This document shows, in pieces, positions 15,409-25,666 of a stretch of 33,164 nt of DNA. This DNA comes from an uncultured Pseudomonadota bacterium. GTDB taxonomy: Bacteria > Myxococcota_A > Bradymonadia > Bradymonadales > Bradymonadaceae. The notes beneath the pieces are model-generated. The model did not search any database. It worked only from the letters and a program-made list of their open reading frames with translations, and was not told the DNA's origin. A program made the translations under genes and the position numbers. Positions within the stretch are counted from its first letter, which is position 1. Every line of letters starts with the position of its first letter. The DNA lies in the NCBI GenBank assembly GCA_950059285.1, contig CATLTV010000041.1, forward strand, positions 1-33,164. Reading direction: 5' to 3'.

Positions 15409-18400
15409 GTGTTCCCCGCATGCGCGGGGATGAACCGTCCTTCATGCAATCTCTCACATGAGAACTTAAGTGTTCCCCGCATGCGCGGGGATGAACCGAG
15501 GGTCGCGACGGTGTGAACGCTGTGCTTTTCGTGTTCCCCGCATGCGCGGGGATGAACCGTTGAAACGGCGTCCGATGCCTACTTGTACGCCGTGTTCCCC
15601 GCATGCGCGGGGATGAACCGGCAAGGTGTGAGGGTGAAGGAGTTGGAGGAGCGTGTTCCCCGCATGCGCGGGGATGAACCTCCAATGTAATCAGCGGCGG
15701 GGTGTAATATGGCGTGTTCCCCGCATGCGCGGGGATGAACCGACAGGCAGCCAAAGACCTCCCCCTGGAATTTTGTGTTCCCCGCATGCGCGGGGATGAA
15801 CCGCACTGCGTCGGCATCGAATCAGCGCTTTGATCGTGTTCCCCGCATGCGCGGGGATGAACCGTAATGCCTACCATTCAGCCCCTTCAAAACAAAGTGT
15901 TCCCCGCATGCGCGGGGATGAACCGATATTCTGCGTTAGTCTCTTCCGAGACTAACGGTGTTCCCCGCATGCGCGGGGATGAACCGCCCAGACAGGCCAC
16001 GGGCGAACACGCCCCGCCGTGTTCCCCGCATGCGCGGGGATGAACCGTTCCTTGACCCGTTAGAGCGGGTGACAATAATGTGTTCCCCGCATGCGCGGGG
16101 ATGAACCGAGGATCAGTCGGGTCAACTCAAGAGGGACCTGGTGTTCCCCGCATGCGCGGGGATGAACCGTCATCAAACATGTAACCTCCTCATTTTCAAC
16201 CGTGTTCCCCGCATGCGCGGGGATGAACCGTTGAATGCAAGTCACCGTTGTCGGCAAATGAGGTGTTCCCCGCATGCGCGGGGATGAACCGTGCCCGCAC
16301 AGTACGCCAAGTCCAGCAGGTAGGTGTTCCCCGCATGCGCGGGGATGAACCGGATGCCCTCGCACAGGAGCAGCAGATCCTCGAGTGTTCCCCGCATGCG
16401 CGGGGATGAACCGAACAGTCAACATACTATTTCCTTTTGTTTTGTGTGTTCCCCGCATGCGCGGGGATGAACCGTCTATGAGTTAGAGCTATATCTGATT
16501 GATAGTGTGTTCCCCGCATGCGCGGGGATGAACCGTTATGGCTCTAGTTACAACACCCGCAACAGTAGTGTTCCCCGCATGCGCGGGGATGAACCGCGCT
16601 AAAAGTATTCTTGACAGTCTCTACTACAGTGTTCCCCGCATGCGCGGGGATGAACCGCGCTAGTCATCAGTGAAGGTGTGATGATTGGTGTGTTCCCCGC
16701 ATGCGCGGGGATGAACCGCGCTTAGAAAGCCTGCTAGACCCCTTCTCGCAGTGTTCCCCGCATGCGCGGGGATGAACCGAGTGTTGTGTGGATTTTCCTC
16801 TTCTTATCACTGTGTTCCCCGCATGCGCGGGGATGAACCGTCGTTTGGACGCTTATAAAAAGGGTTCATAATGTGTTCCCCGCATGCGCGGGGATGAACC
16901 GTTAATTGGAATGAAACTTCTCTTCTCTTTTGAGTGTTCCCCGCATGCGCGGGGATGAACCGGGGTTGGTGAGGTCGGTGACTCCAGATAGAGAGTGTTC
17001 CCCGCATGCGCGGGGATGAACCGTTCGGCTGTAGGTTTCCTTGTAGTGCTACTGAGTGTTCCCCGCATGCGCGGGGATGAACCGAGGCGGTGCTATTTGA
17101 GCTTGCGCACCAGTTGGTGTTCCCCGCATGCGCGGGGATGAACCGCTTGGTCGACGGTAAACTTGTTCTTTGTCTCGGTGTTCCCCGCATGCGCGGGGAT
17201 GAACCGGCATACCTCACCTCCTCCCACTCGTTGCGCTCGTGTTCCCCGCATGCGCGGGGATGAACCGAGCTATCCAGTCTGCGATCTGGCTTTCGTCAGG
17301 TGTTCCCCGCATGCGCGGGGATGAACCGCTTCCTTCCTCTACTCCAAGCGCTTGGACAGGGTGTTCCCCGCATGCGCGGGGATGAACCGCAAAAACAGGG
17401 ATGAAAATGATCTTGGTTAAGGTGTTCCCCGCATGCGCGGGGATGAACCGGCCCCCGTGGGGGCGGGGGGCTAGAGCGTCTCGTGTTCCCCGCATGCGCG
17501 GGGATGAACCGTTGACCCAGTCACCGTTAAATCCATCCACGCGGTGTTCCCCGCATGCGCGGGGATGAACCGTTTTACAAAATAGCGATTGACAAATGGA
17601 CATGGTGTTCCCCGCATGCGCGGGGATGAACCGAGATCATTTCTTTCACTGCTTTAATCCCACTTGTGTTCCCCGCATGCGCGGGGATGAACCGAAGTTT
17701 TCGACGGTTGCGACGGTAAAAGCGTTGTGTTCCCCGCATGCGCGGGGATGAATCGCAAAGCGCGCTGCACCTGATTCTTTTTACCGAGTGTTCCCCGCAT
17801 GCGCGGGGATGAACCGCTCCTGTATCCATTTTTGAAGCTGTATGACAAGTGTTCCCCGCATGCGCGGGGATGAACCGCTTGTGAGGTCAAGATTCTCTGG
17901 CACATCCACGTGTTCCCCGCATGCGCGGGGATGAACCGCGGCTGGTCCTGCTTTTGACTGGATGAAGGATGTGTTCCCCGCATGCGCGGGGATGAACCGC
18001 AATTTCACCCTCACTATCTCAGAAGTATTTGGTGTTCCCCGCATGCGCGGGGATGAACCGAAAAAACACCTTGACAACACTGCAACGGTGAGGTGTTCCC
18101 CGCATGCGCGGGGATGAACCGCGGACTACGATGACGATTAAAGCACAATGGGAGTGTTCCCCGCATGCGCGGGGATGAACCGCGCTTTGAATAATTGCTT
18201 GCTCACAAAATTACGTGTTCCCCGCATGCGCGGGGATGAACCGGCTATGGGTAGCCTCCCAAAAAGTCTACGTGAGTGTTCCCCGCATGCGCGGGGATGA
18301 ACCAGGGTGGCGCTGCCGCTGACTGTCTCGGTGGCGGTGTTCCCCGCATGCGCGGGGATGAACCTCTTGTACAGTCTACCTTACTAAGAAATACACAGTG

Positions 18401-21400
18401 TTCCCCGCATGCGCGGGGATGAACCGGTCCAAGGGGAGTTGGTTGTTTAACTAATAACGTGTTCCCCGCATGCGCGGGGATGAACCGGTATCCCATGGCA
18501 CTTAGTTGAAGCCATATGAGTGTTCCCCGCATGCGCGGGGATGAACCGAAAACGATCTGCGTGAGGATGATCTTATTGAAGTGTTCCCCGCATGCGCGGG
18601 GATGAACCGCATGGCTTGTTGAAACCACGGAGTGATAAGAGGTGTTCCCCGCATGCGCGGGGATGAACCGCGTTACGAGATCATCATCATGAGACTCCTC
18701 AAGTGTTCCCCGCATGCGCGGGGATGAACCTTGTGTCATTTGATGGCAAGACCAGAAAAGCGCGTGTTCCCCGCATGCGCGGGGATGAACCGAGACAATC
18801 CAACCTCTTAAACAGTGTACTGAAGTGTTCCCCGCATGCGCGGGGATGAACCGCTTGCGGGCATTTATTCACCTGTGGATTACAAGTGTTCCCCGCATGC
18901 GCGGGGATGAACCGCTTCGAGGTCTGTTCCTCTTGGTCTTCAAATAGTGTTCCCCGCATGCGCGGGGATGAACCAGATGAACTGGTTATCCAACGTCCCT
19001 GAACAACGTGTTCCCCGCATGCGCGGGGATGAACCCGGCATCGTGAATCTCGATGTGCGTCAGACCATGTGTTCCCCGCATGCGCGGGGATGAACCGCAG
19101 CCTCAGAAACTCACAGGTGTGCTCGGCAAGTGTTCCCCGCATGCGCGGGGATGAACCGTCTTCGGTTACTTGTCCGCGGCCCGCGTCGAGGTGTTCCCCG
19201 CATGCGCGGGGATGAACCGCATCACGTCATCTGCGACCTGAGCACGGTTTAGTGTTCCCCGCATGCGCGGGGATGAACCGACCTGCGCCGCAACTCACTT
19301 GCATGGGAGCGTGTGTTCCCCGCATGCGCGGGGATGAACCGTTGTCATTTGGTTTTACTGAAAAGGAACAACTGTGTTCCCCGCATGCGCGGGGATGAAC
19401 CGCGGGTGGTACGGTTGCACCAGAAACGCACTACGTGTTCCCCGCATGCGCGGGGATGAACCGCATCAATCCAGGCTGGACAATGCTCTTCCAGGGTGTT
19501 CCCCGCATGCGCGGGGATGAACCGGTGGAGCTGAGCCCGAGATCGAACAAAAAGTAGTGTTCCCCGCATGCGCGGGGATGAACCGTGTTTCCTCGTGCGA
19601 TAGCGTGTCATCCTGTGGTGTTCCCCGCATGCGCGGGGATGAACCGCGGCCGCTAACCCGAGCGCCACAAGTAGTCCCGTGTTCCCCGCATGCGCGGGGA
19701 TGAACCGCTTCGGGACCAAAATGCGGATGCTCCTGGAGCGTGTTCCCCGCATGCGCGGGGATGAACCGGCGCTGCTCGTGGCTCTCAACCTCCTGGCTGG
19801 GTGTTCCCCGCATGCGCGGGGATGAACCTCGCGCAGCCAATCGCTTGGCGCCGCCTTATGAGTGTTCCCCGCATGCGCGGGGATGAACCGAGCCAACACG
19901 AGCGCGATCGTGATGTCTCCATGTGTTCCCCGCATGCGCGGGGATGAACCGCGCCGCCGATGCCGCCAGGCAGTTTAAACAACGTGTTCCCCGCATGCGC
20001 GGGGATGAACCGCAACTCGATCAACTTCCATTTGTATGCATCAAGTGTTCCCCGCATGCGCGGGGATGAACCGTTCATGGCTCTGTAAAATCCTGCGTGA
20101 GCGTAGTGTTCCCCGCATGCGCGGGGATGAACCGCCAGTGAGTGACGACACTAAAACAGTCAGGGAGTGTTCCCCGCATGCGCGGGGATGAACCGCATCG
20201 CATGTGTATCGACACAGGGCGCTTGACGTGTTCCCCGCATGCGCGGGGATGAACCGCGGCAGGCCAAACAACGCCAAAATAATAAATGGTGTTCCCCGCA
20301 TGCGCGGGGATGAACCGGCAAAAATCATTCAGAACGAAGTGACTGTTGAGTGTTCCCCGCATGCGCGGGGATGAACCGGGGGTAGTTGTTGTTTAACTTA
20401 CAACAACTACGTGTTCCCCGCATGCGCGGGGATGAACCGGGGCTCTTGCGCCTGCTTAATCACCCTGTGGTGTGTTCCCCGCATGCGCGGGGATGAACCG
20501 CTGTTCCTTGAGGTCATCCACCCCAATCGATCGTGTTCCCCGCATGCGCGGGGATGAACCTTCTCCATGGTTGTAGGCGCCCCTTGCTCAATTGTGTTCC
20601 CCGCATGCGCGGGGATGAACCAGGGACCAATGCGGACGTGTGCGTACAATTAACAGTGTTCCCCGCATGCGCGGGGATGAACCACTTTCTGCCATCGTTT
20701 TTCCGGTTTCGGGGGCGTGTTCCCCGCATGCGCGGGGATGAACCGTGTTGGCCCCGTGGTGCGAAAAGTATCGTGTGGTGTTCCCCGCATGCGCGGGGAT
20801 GAACCGTCATACGTCTTGCCGCTCTGATCCTTCCGCGTGTGTTCCCCGCATGCGCGGGGATGAACCGCCCATCTTAACTTTACTGGCCCTTCATCCCTGG
20901 TGTTCCCCGCATGCGCGGGGATGAACCGCGAATTGCCTGTATCCTACCAGCGCATCGGCGGTGTTCCCCGCATGCGCGGGGATGAACCGTTTATTCTGTT
21001 GGCCTTGTTCGTTACGGCCGTGTGTTCCCCGCATGCGCGGGGATGAACCGCTCTTCTTCTTTCCAGACAGCTTCCAGGGGTAGTGTTCCCCGCATGCGCG
21101 GGGATGAACCGACGCTTTAAAACAAAACCTGATTGTGTATACCGTGTTCCCCGCATGCGCGGGGATGAACCGCTGTTGTAGGCCGCGCTCACCACCCACG
21201 CTTGGTGTTCCCCGCATGCGCGGGGATGAACCGTCCAGCGGGTCTTGTGGAGTAGAAGTTACTGCGTGTTCCCCGCATGCGCGGGGATGAACCGCTCGAG
21301 TTCACAATCAGCTTTAATGGGGACCAGTGTTCCCCGCATGCGCGGGGATGAACCGTCATTTGAATACATTGGCCCTGTGGCAGCTATGTGTTCCCCGCAT

Positions 21401-22453
21401 GCGCGGGGATGAACCGTTCTATTTGAGCAATGGTTTCAATGCTCGTCAGTGTTCCCCGCATGCGCGGGGATGAACCGGCCAGGTTCGATTAGGACTGGAG
21501 TTCAACCAGGTGTTCCCCGCATGCGTGGGGATGAACCGGCGGATATTAAGGGCACTGCTGAGGCGTTTGAGTGTTCCCCGCATGCGCGGGGATGAACCGG
21601 CATCAGGCTATGTGCAGGACGATAGCGTGCAGTGTTCCCCGCATGCGCGGGGATGAACCGCTCACAGCAAGGCGACGAAGATAAGCGCTCACGTGTTCCC
21701 CGCATGCGCGGGGATGAACCGGGCCATCGTTATTCACCGTCGTATGCGTCGTCGTGTTCCCCGCATGCGCGGGGATGAACCGTCTAGCTGGACGTCGAAG
21801 GGAAGGAAGGGAACGTGTTCCCTGCATGCGCGGGGATGAACCGCGCTCGGCCTGAGCACTGAGGTCGTGGAGGCAGTGTTCCCCGCATGCGCGGGGATGA
21901 ACCGGGGGCGTTATCGGCCTAAAATCAAATCGACAACTGTTCCCCGCATGCGCGGGGATGAACCGATAGGAAACACAAAAGAGTAAGTCTCGGTGTCGTG
22001 TTCCCCGCATGCGCGGGGATGAACCGCTTCGATTTGATCGCCAGTTTGTTCGGTCAGAGTGTTCCCCGCATGTGCGGGGATGAACCGTATATAAGCGCAT
22101 CATGTTGTGTGCTGAACTGGTGTTCCCCGCATGAGCGGGGATGAACCGCGTGGGCACAGGATTTGGGGACCGTGGAACACGTGTTCCCCGCATGAGCGGG
22201 GATGAACCGCAGGACGATCTCGCCGAGGATTTTGAGTCTCTGTGTTCCCCGCATGCGCGGGGATGAACCGTTGCAAAGGCACGCACAGCGGACCCGAAGG
22301 CAGTGTTCCCCGCATGCGCGGGGATGAACCGCGTTGGCAATCTGGAACAAATTTGGGGACATGGTGTTCCCCGCATGCGCGGGGATGAACCGGACCGAGT
22401 CCATGTTCATGTTGTTGGGGAGGAGTGTTCCCCGCATGTGCGGGGATGAGGTG
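15409..22453 (+). CRISPR. CRISPR1 array, type I-E, 116 repeats and 115 spacers
   Basis: The 29-nt repeat starts GTGTTCCCCGC, has ATGC as loop and ends GCGGGGATGAACCG. Positions 6-11 pair with 16-21, forming the hairpin that Cas6e cuts. It resembles the E. coli I-E repeat. Starts recur every 61 nt (32-nt spacers) from 15409; one spacer after the repeat at 20594 is 33 nt. The last repeat (22425) is degenerate (base 15 changed and a different end), and variants gather at the right end, so the leader is on the left and transcription is rightward. I found no duplicated spacer by eye and no spacer matching a gene in this window, but I could not search properly. Long open frames encoding FIPAHAGNT / VHPRACGEH / GSSPRMRGT-type repeats on the minus strand are artefacts of the repeat. 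Confidence 0.98.
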
Positions 22454-22502
22454 TCGTTAGTATTATGGTGATCTTGGTAAATGTGGGGATGGAAAGTAGT
22501 AG

Positions 22503-22538
22503 AAGAGCCTCAACATACGAGTATGTTGAGGCTCTTTT
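22503..22538. terminator. Bidirectional terminator between CRISPR1 and cas6e
   Basis: AAGAGCCTCAACATA (22503-22517) pairs with TATGTTGAGGCTCTT (22522-22536) around a CGAG loop. On the plus strand the stem runs into CTCTTTTGA, ending the CRISPR1 transcript. On the minus strand the stem ends in CTCTTCT, after cas6e. This would keep the two converging transcripts from reading into each other. Confidence 0.85.
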
Positions 22539-22566
22539 GATTTGAAGTCTTGAATGTTGTGGGGTG

Positions 22567-23250
22567 TCAAGACATTTTTCGGATGAGCATGAGGCCATTG
22601 CCGTAGGCTTTGGTTCTGCCAAGTCCATGTTGGAGTGAGGTTAAAAACTTCTCAGGATCGGTGACGGTGAGAACGCCATCAAAATCAATGGTGTGGAAGT
22701 TAACTTCCTGTTTTGAGTTGAGGTGTTTTCTGAAACGGTGTCCCTGGTATCCATCGGCAATGGTTTGCTGTTCGTGGACAGTGAACCCATTTCTAATACC
22801 CTGATTTTTCAACCAGTTTATACCAGCCTGCTGGACCAGAACCGATTGTGGTGGAATCGGTTTTGACTCCTCCTTGAGCATGTGTTTCTGGTGCATGACA
22901 ACATCATGTCTCTTGCCTCGTTTCCCCTTGCTTGCCGTCACGGCAATGGTGGCATTTGCGCGTAATTTAAACGCAAGTGTGGTGCCTGATTGCAATGCAG
23001 GTGCGTAGGGTTTGCTGGCTACTTTGAGGTAACCGCCCCAGTCAGAGGGTTTTTCGGATGAAAGCGTCCATAACACCATGTCATCACGTGTGTGTTCTTC
23101 ACGAAAGATGAAGTTTCGTGTTTTGTTGGCGTCTCCTCCAAAGGCTTGCCAGGCGAGGATGTGGCCTGGATGGCCATGCTTGAAGAGGCGAGCGAGCTCT
23201 TCCAGTGGAACCTTCTGTTTGTTGAGTTGGATTTTGCTCAGATAGGTCAT
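22567..23250 (-). CDS. cas6e: Cas6e (Cse3/CasE), crRNA-processing endoribonuclease
   Basis: The protein has 227 aa. Cas6e cuts the repeat RNA 3' of its hairpin and stays on the crRNA end as the Cascade head. The start MTYLSKIQL is typical. His30 in GHPGHILAWQAF aligns with the catalytic His20 of E. coli CasE and His26 of Thermus Cse3. The glycine-rich RNA-binding loop GLGRTKAYGNGLMLIRK is at 209-225. ATG 23250 is chosen because AAGGAGGAG precedes it; an upstream in-frame start would extend into cas5e. The start overlaps the cas5e stop by four bases (ATGA). It is the last gene of the leftward interference operon. Confidence 0.93.
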   Translation of the reverse strand: MTYLSKIQLNKQKVPLEELARLFKHGHPGHILAWQAFGGDANKTRNFIFREEHTRDDMVLWTLSSEKPSDWGGYLKVASKPYAPALQSGTTLAFKLRANATIAVTASKGKRGKRHDVVMHQKHMLKEESKPIPPQSVLVQQAGINWLKNQGIRNGFTVHEQQTIADGYQGHRFRKHLNSKQEVNFHTIDFDGVLTVTDPEKFLTSLQHGLGRTKAYGNGLMLIRKMS

Positions 23251-23978
23251 GATTTTTCTCCTCCTTGTGAGGTCCATCGTGCGCTGGACTCATGTCTATC
23301 CTGAAATGTCCAGTGTTTACGGCTCAATACGTCATCTCGGCGGGTGGCGTGGAACTCTGCATCAAGTCCAATGTGTGACCTGGGTGCTGTGGTGTCCCAG
23401 TAGAGACGAGGCTCCTTGGATGGGAATGCCAACGGCATTGTAAAGTCATTTTTTTCAATGGCTTGCTTTAGATCTTGAGCCTCAATACAGCGCGCGTCTG
23501 GTGGTGTGAGCAATGGGCAACTTTTGCGCCCAAGGCTCAGCGTCCACTTTGGTGCATTGAGCGCGCTGGCGATGGTTGCCAACGTAAACGTAGGGTTGTC
23601 CGAGGTGTGCCAGACCGCGACGGTCATGCTCTGGTCGCAAAAATATGTGCGTCGAGAGAGGATCGTGGCGATCGATTTGTAGTTCAGCTCTTCTGTACGA
23701 TTGGCAAGCTCGCGACCCTTGTTGCCATCAGGCGTCTGGGTCGTGTGGAAATCTTCCAGTGGGACACCTGTATGGTGCATCAATGTCGCAATATACAGGT
23801 CCCTGGAGAGGCTCTGATGACGTGCATCATCACCTCGTTCAATGCCAAGTGCAGCGCCAATCAACCCCAGCAAGGCTGAGCGTGTGGGGTGATTGTCACT
23901 GGTACGAAGTTCACCTGCTACCACCTCACCCCAACTTGCCAGTACGCCCTGGAGTTGAAATAAAAGGTAGTTACGCAT
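23247..23978 (-). CDS. cas5e: Cas5e (CasD), Cascade subunit
   Basis: The protein has 243 aa, usual for Cas5e. The start MRNYLLFQLQGVLASWGEVV is the family hallmark (hydrophobic strand, then G-x-x-x-S-W-G), and TRSALLGLIGAALGIERGD follows as the helix after it. Cas5e binds the 5' handle of the crRNA in Cascade and contacts Cas8e. AGGAGGGA lies just before the start. The gene overlaps cas7e by eight bases and cas6e by four, so the three are translationally coupled. Confidence 0.93.
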   Translation of the reverse strand: MRNYLLFQLQGVLASWGEVVAGELRTSDNHPTRSALLGLIGAALGIERGDDARHQSLSRDLYIATLMHHTGVPLEDFHTTQTPDGNKGRELANRTEELNYKSIATILSRRTYFCDQSMTVAVWHTSDNPTFTLATIASALNAPKWTLSLGRKSCPLLTPPDARCIEAQDLKQAIEKNDFTMPLAFPSKEPRLYWDTTAPRSHIGLDAEFHATRRDDVLSRKHWTFQDRHESSARWTSQGGEKS

Positions 23979-25035
23979 TGAATCCCTCCTGAATGAACTT
24001 CACGATGTCATCCATGCTGCCTTCTCCACTCAAGACGTTGAGAGACTGGCTGCCACTTGCCCACTGTCCGTAAGCGCGATCCATTTTGTCTCGCATCTCC
24101 AACAAGGTGTTGACGCTCTTGTCAAGCTGGCCATTTTCCTGGTTGCCGTTCAAGAAGGCCATGGAAAGTTGACGAGGTGTCTTCTGTCCACGCTCTGCCA
24201 GCATGTAGTGTGCGTAGGCGTGCGCTGCAAATGAGTTTTGCTTGCCCGATGGTGCGACCTGTGCACAGGATTTGGCGAGTGCGATGATGGTTTGTGCAGC
24301 CAACTCCTTGTCACCACTGAGGTTTTCAATAAGCTGATCCTGGTTGATGTTCACATAAAGATAGAACACACCAGAGGCGAAGTTGGCCTCACCAATGTGG
24401 CCAGCGCCTCCATCTTCGGTGTTCAAATCATCCACCGCAGAGAAGTAGTCATCTTCCACATCAACCTCATGAATGGTGATGGCATGCGCGACTTGAACGG
24501 CAGCGTCCACGTTGAACTTGGGGTTGTCTGCGAGCATGCGTCCAAACATGGCGATGTCAGCAGCCTTGCTTTCACTTTGCAGAAGTTGTTTGTTCCAGTT
24601 TTTATCCCAGTCCTCTGCGTTGACCATCTCATTTTGAATCAACTCACGAATGGCAGCGCGCTCGGTTGGGCTGACATGGACAAGCTGCTCTGTTTCAAGC
24701 TCTGTCATGTCATTGTCTTTCTTTGCTTTCTTGGTCTTTGCAAAAGTCTTTGCGATTTCCTGGCTAAACTTTTTGGCGGTCTCCTCCGAGATACCAGCTT
24801 CGATCATCTCCTTGTAGACCTCGACGCCAAGCTTCTTGGTGCGTTGTCCCATGAACTCTGAGCGCATGTCGTCGAACATGGGGCCAGTGCGCCAGGCGCG
24901 TTTGAGTGCTTGCGAAGAGACACGCAGACGCTGCTTTCCTCCAAAGATTGCGGTCTTGGGGCGGCCAAGATCATCGCGGTTGAGGTTTGCTGGAGGATAA
25001 GAGATAAGAAGGTGAAGTTGCAAAAATGTAGACAT
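23971..25035 (-). CDS. cas7e: Cas7e (CasC/Cse4), Cascade backbone subunit
   Basis: The protein has 354 aa, typical length. The N-terminus LQLHLLISYPPANLNRDDLGRPK, followed by FGGKQRLRVSSQALKRAWRT, is the Cas7e signature; six copies normally line the crRNA. A charged segment FAKTKKAKKDNDMTELETEQ near residue 105 is probably the variable thumb/finger region. GGGAGHIGEANFASGVFYLYVNI is also family-typical. AAGGAG lies before the ATG at 25035. The gene starts 38 bases after cse2 ends. Confidence 0.95.
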   Translation of the reverse strand: MSTFLQLHLLISYPPANLNRDDLGRPKTAIFGGKQRLRVSSQALKRAWRTGPMFDDMRSEFMGQRTKKLGVEVYKEMIEAGISEETAKKFSQEIAKTFAKTKKAKKDNDMTELETEQLVHVSPTERAAIRELIQNEMVNAEDWDKNWNKQLLQSESKAADIAMFGRMLADNPKFNVDAAVQVAHAITIHEVDVEDDYFSAVDDLNTEDGGAGHIGEANFASGVFYLYVNINQDQLIENLSGDKELAAQTIIALAKSCAQVAPSGKQNSFAAHAYAHYMLAERGQKTPRQLSMAFLNGNQENGQLDKSVNTLLEMRDKMDRAYGQWASGSQSLNVLSGEGSMDDIVKFIQEGFNA

Positions 25036-25073
25036 GTAAATCTCCTTTTTTTATAGTGTGTTATACGTTTTGT

Positions 25074-25619
25074 TTACGAAAGAACTGTGCAGTCATAATA
25101 GGTTTCAGCCCATTGTTGTCGTATGCGTGCATCCCAGTGCAAGACATCATAAATGAGCTTTTTGACAGGGAGTTTCTTGCCTGTCAGCGGGATGGTTCGG
25201 CGCAGCTGCGTTGTCAGCGCATCATGGGACTCACAACGAAGAAGCTTCAAGAACCTCAACTCACTTACAGCAGGGCGCTCGCTCTCGGAGATACGTCCCA
25301 TCGCATGACCCACGCTGCGTGATTCGCGGTCATCATGGCGAATATGCGGGCAAATCATGGCGAGGCTGATGAGTTGCTCGGTTTGCTTGCTTCGATCGAC
25401 GTCAATATCTTCCTGCAAAAGCAGCAATCTGAGGTTGTGATAAGCCGGCAACAGCAGGACCTGCTCCTTTGTCGTTGCTCGCCTCAGTTCGGCAGCATCC
25501 TTGCGTCGAACAGGATAGGTATCTCCTGCAAGTTGTGTCTCCTCATGAAGACGCGTCCACCAGAGGTAGACAATATCCTCAAAGGATTTTCGTGATGTGG
25601 ATTCAGAGGTGTCAGACAT
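25074..25619 (-). CDS. cse2: Cse2 (CasB/Cas11), Cascade small subunit
   Basis: The protein has 181 aa and is mostly helical. Family features are WWTRLHE near residue 20, DAAELRRATTKEQVLLLPAY and the C-terminal phrase KLIYDVLHWDARIRQQWAETYY. Two copies stabilise the target and displaced DNA strands in Cascade. The start is ATG 25619 after AAGGATT. The gene sits between cas8e and cas7e as in the standard I-E order. Confidence 0.93.
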   Translation of the reverse strand: MSDTSESTSRKSFEDIVYLWWTRLHEETQLAGDTYPVRRKDAAELRRATTKEQVLLLPAYHNLRLLLLQEDIDVDRSKQTEQLISLAMICPHIRHDDRESRSVGHAMGRISESERPAVSELRFLKLLRCESHDALTTQLRRTIPLTGKKLPVKKLIYDVLHWDARIRQQWAETYYDCTVLS

Positions 25620-25666
25620 AAATCATAATCCTTGTTCTGATGTGATGGTGAATAAAATAGTGCATG

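Noticed and set aside
15386-15412. IHF site in the CRISPR leader
   Set aside because: TATCAA is present, but the required TTR four bases later is not, in either leader.
16597-16750. Three consecutive spacers starting with CGCT
   Set aside because: Four shared bases in three spacers of 115 can occur by chance, and the remainder of each differs.
15404-22437. Many minus-strand open frames with repeating FIPAHAGNT / VHPRACGEH / GSSPRMRGT segments
   Set aside because: The 29-nt repeats and 61-nt period produce these frames; they are translated CRISPR repeats, not repeat proteins. The same applies to 32208-33081.
22468-22497. GGGGATGG-like remnant after the last CRISPR1 repeat, perhaps a decayed 117th repeat
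   Set aside because: The spacing to the last repeat would be about 43 nt instead of 61, and only about ten bases match.
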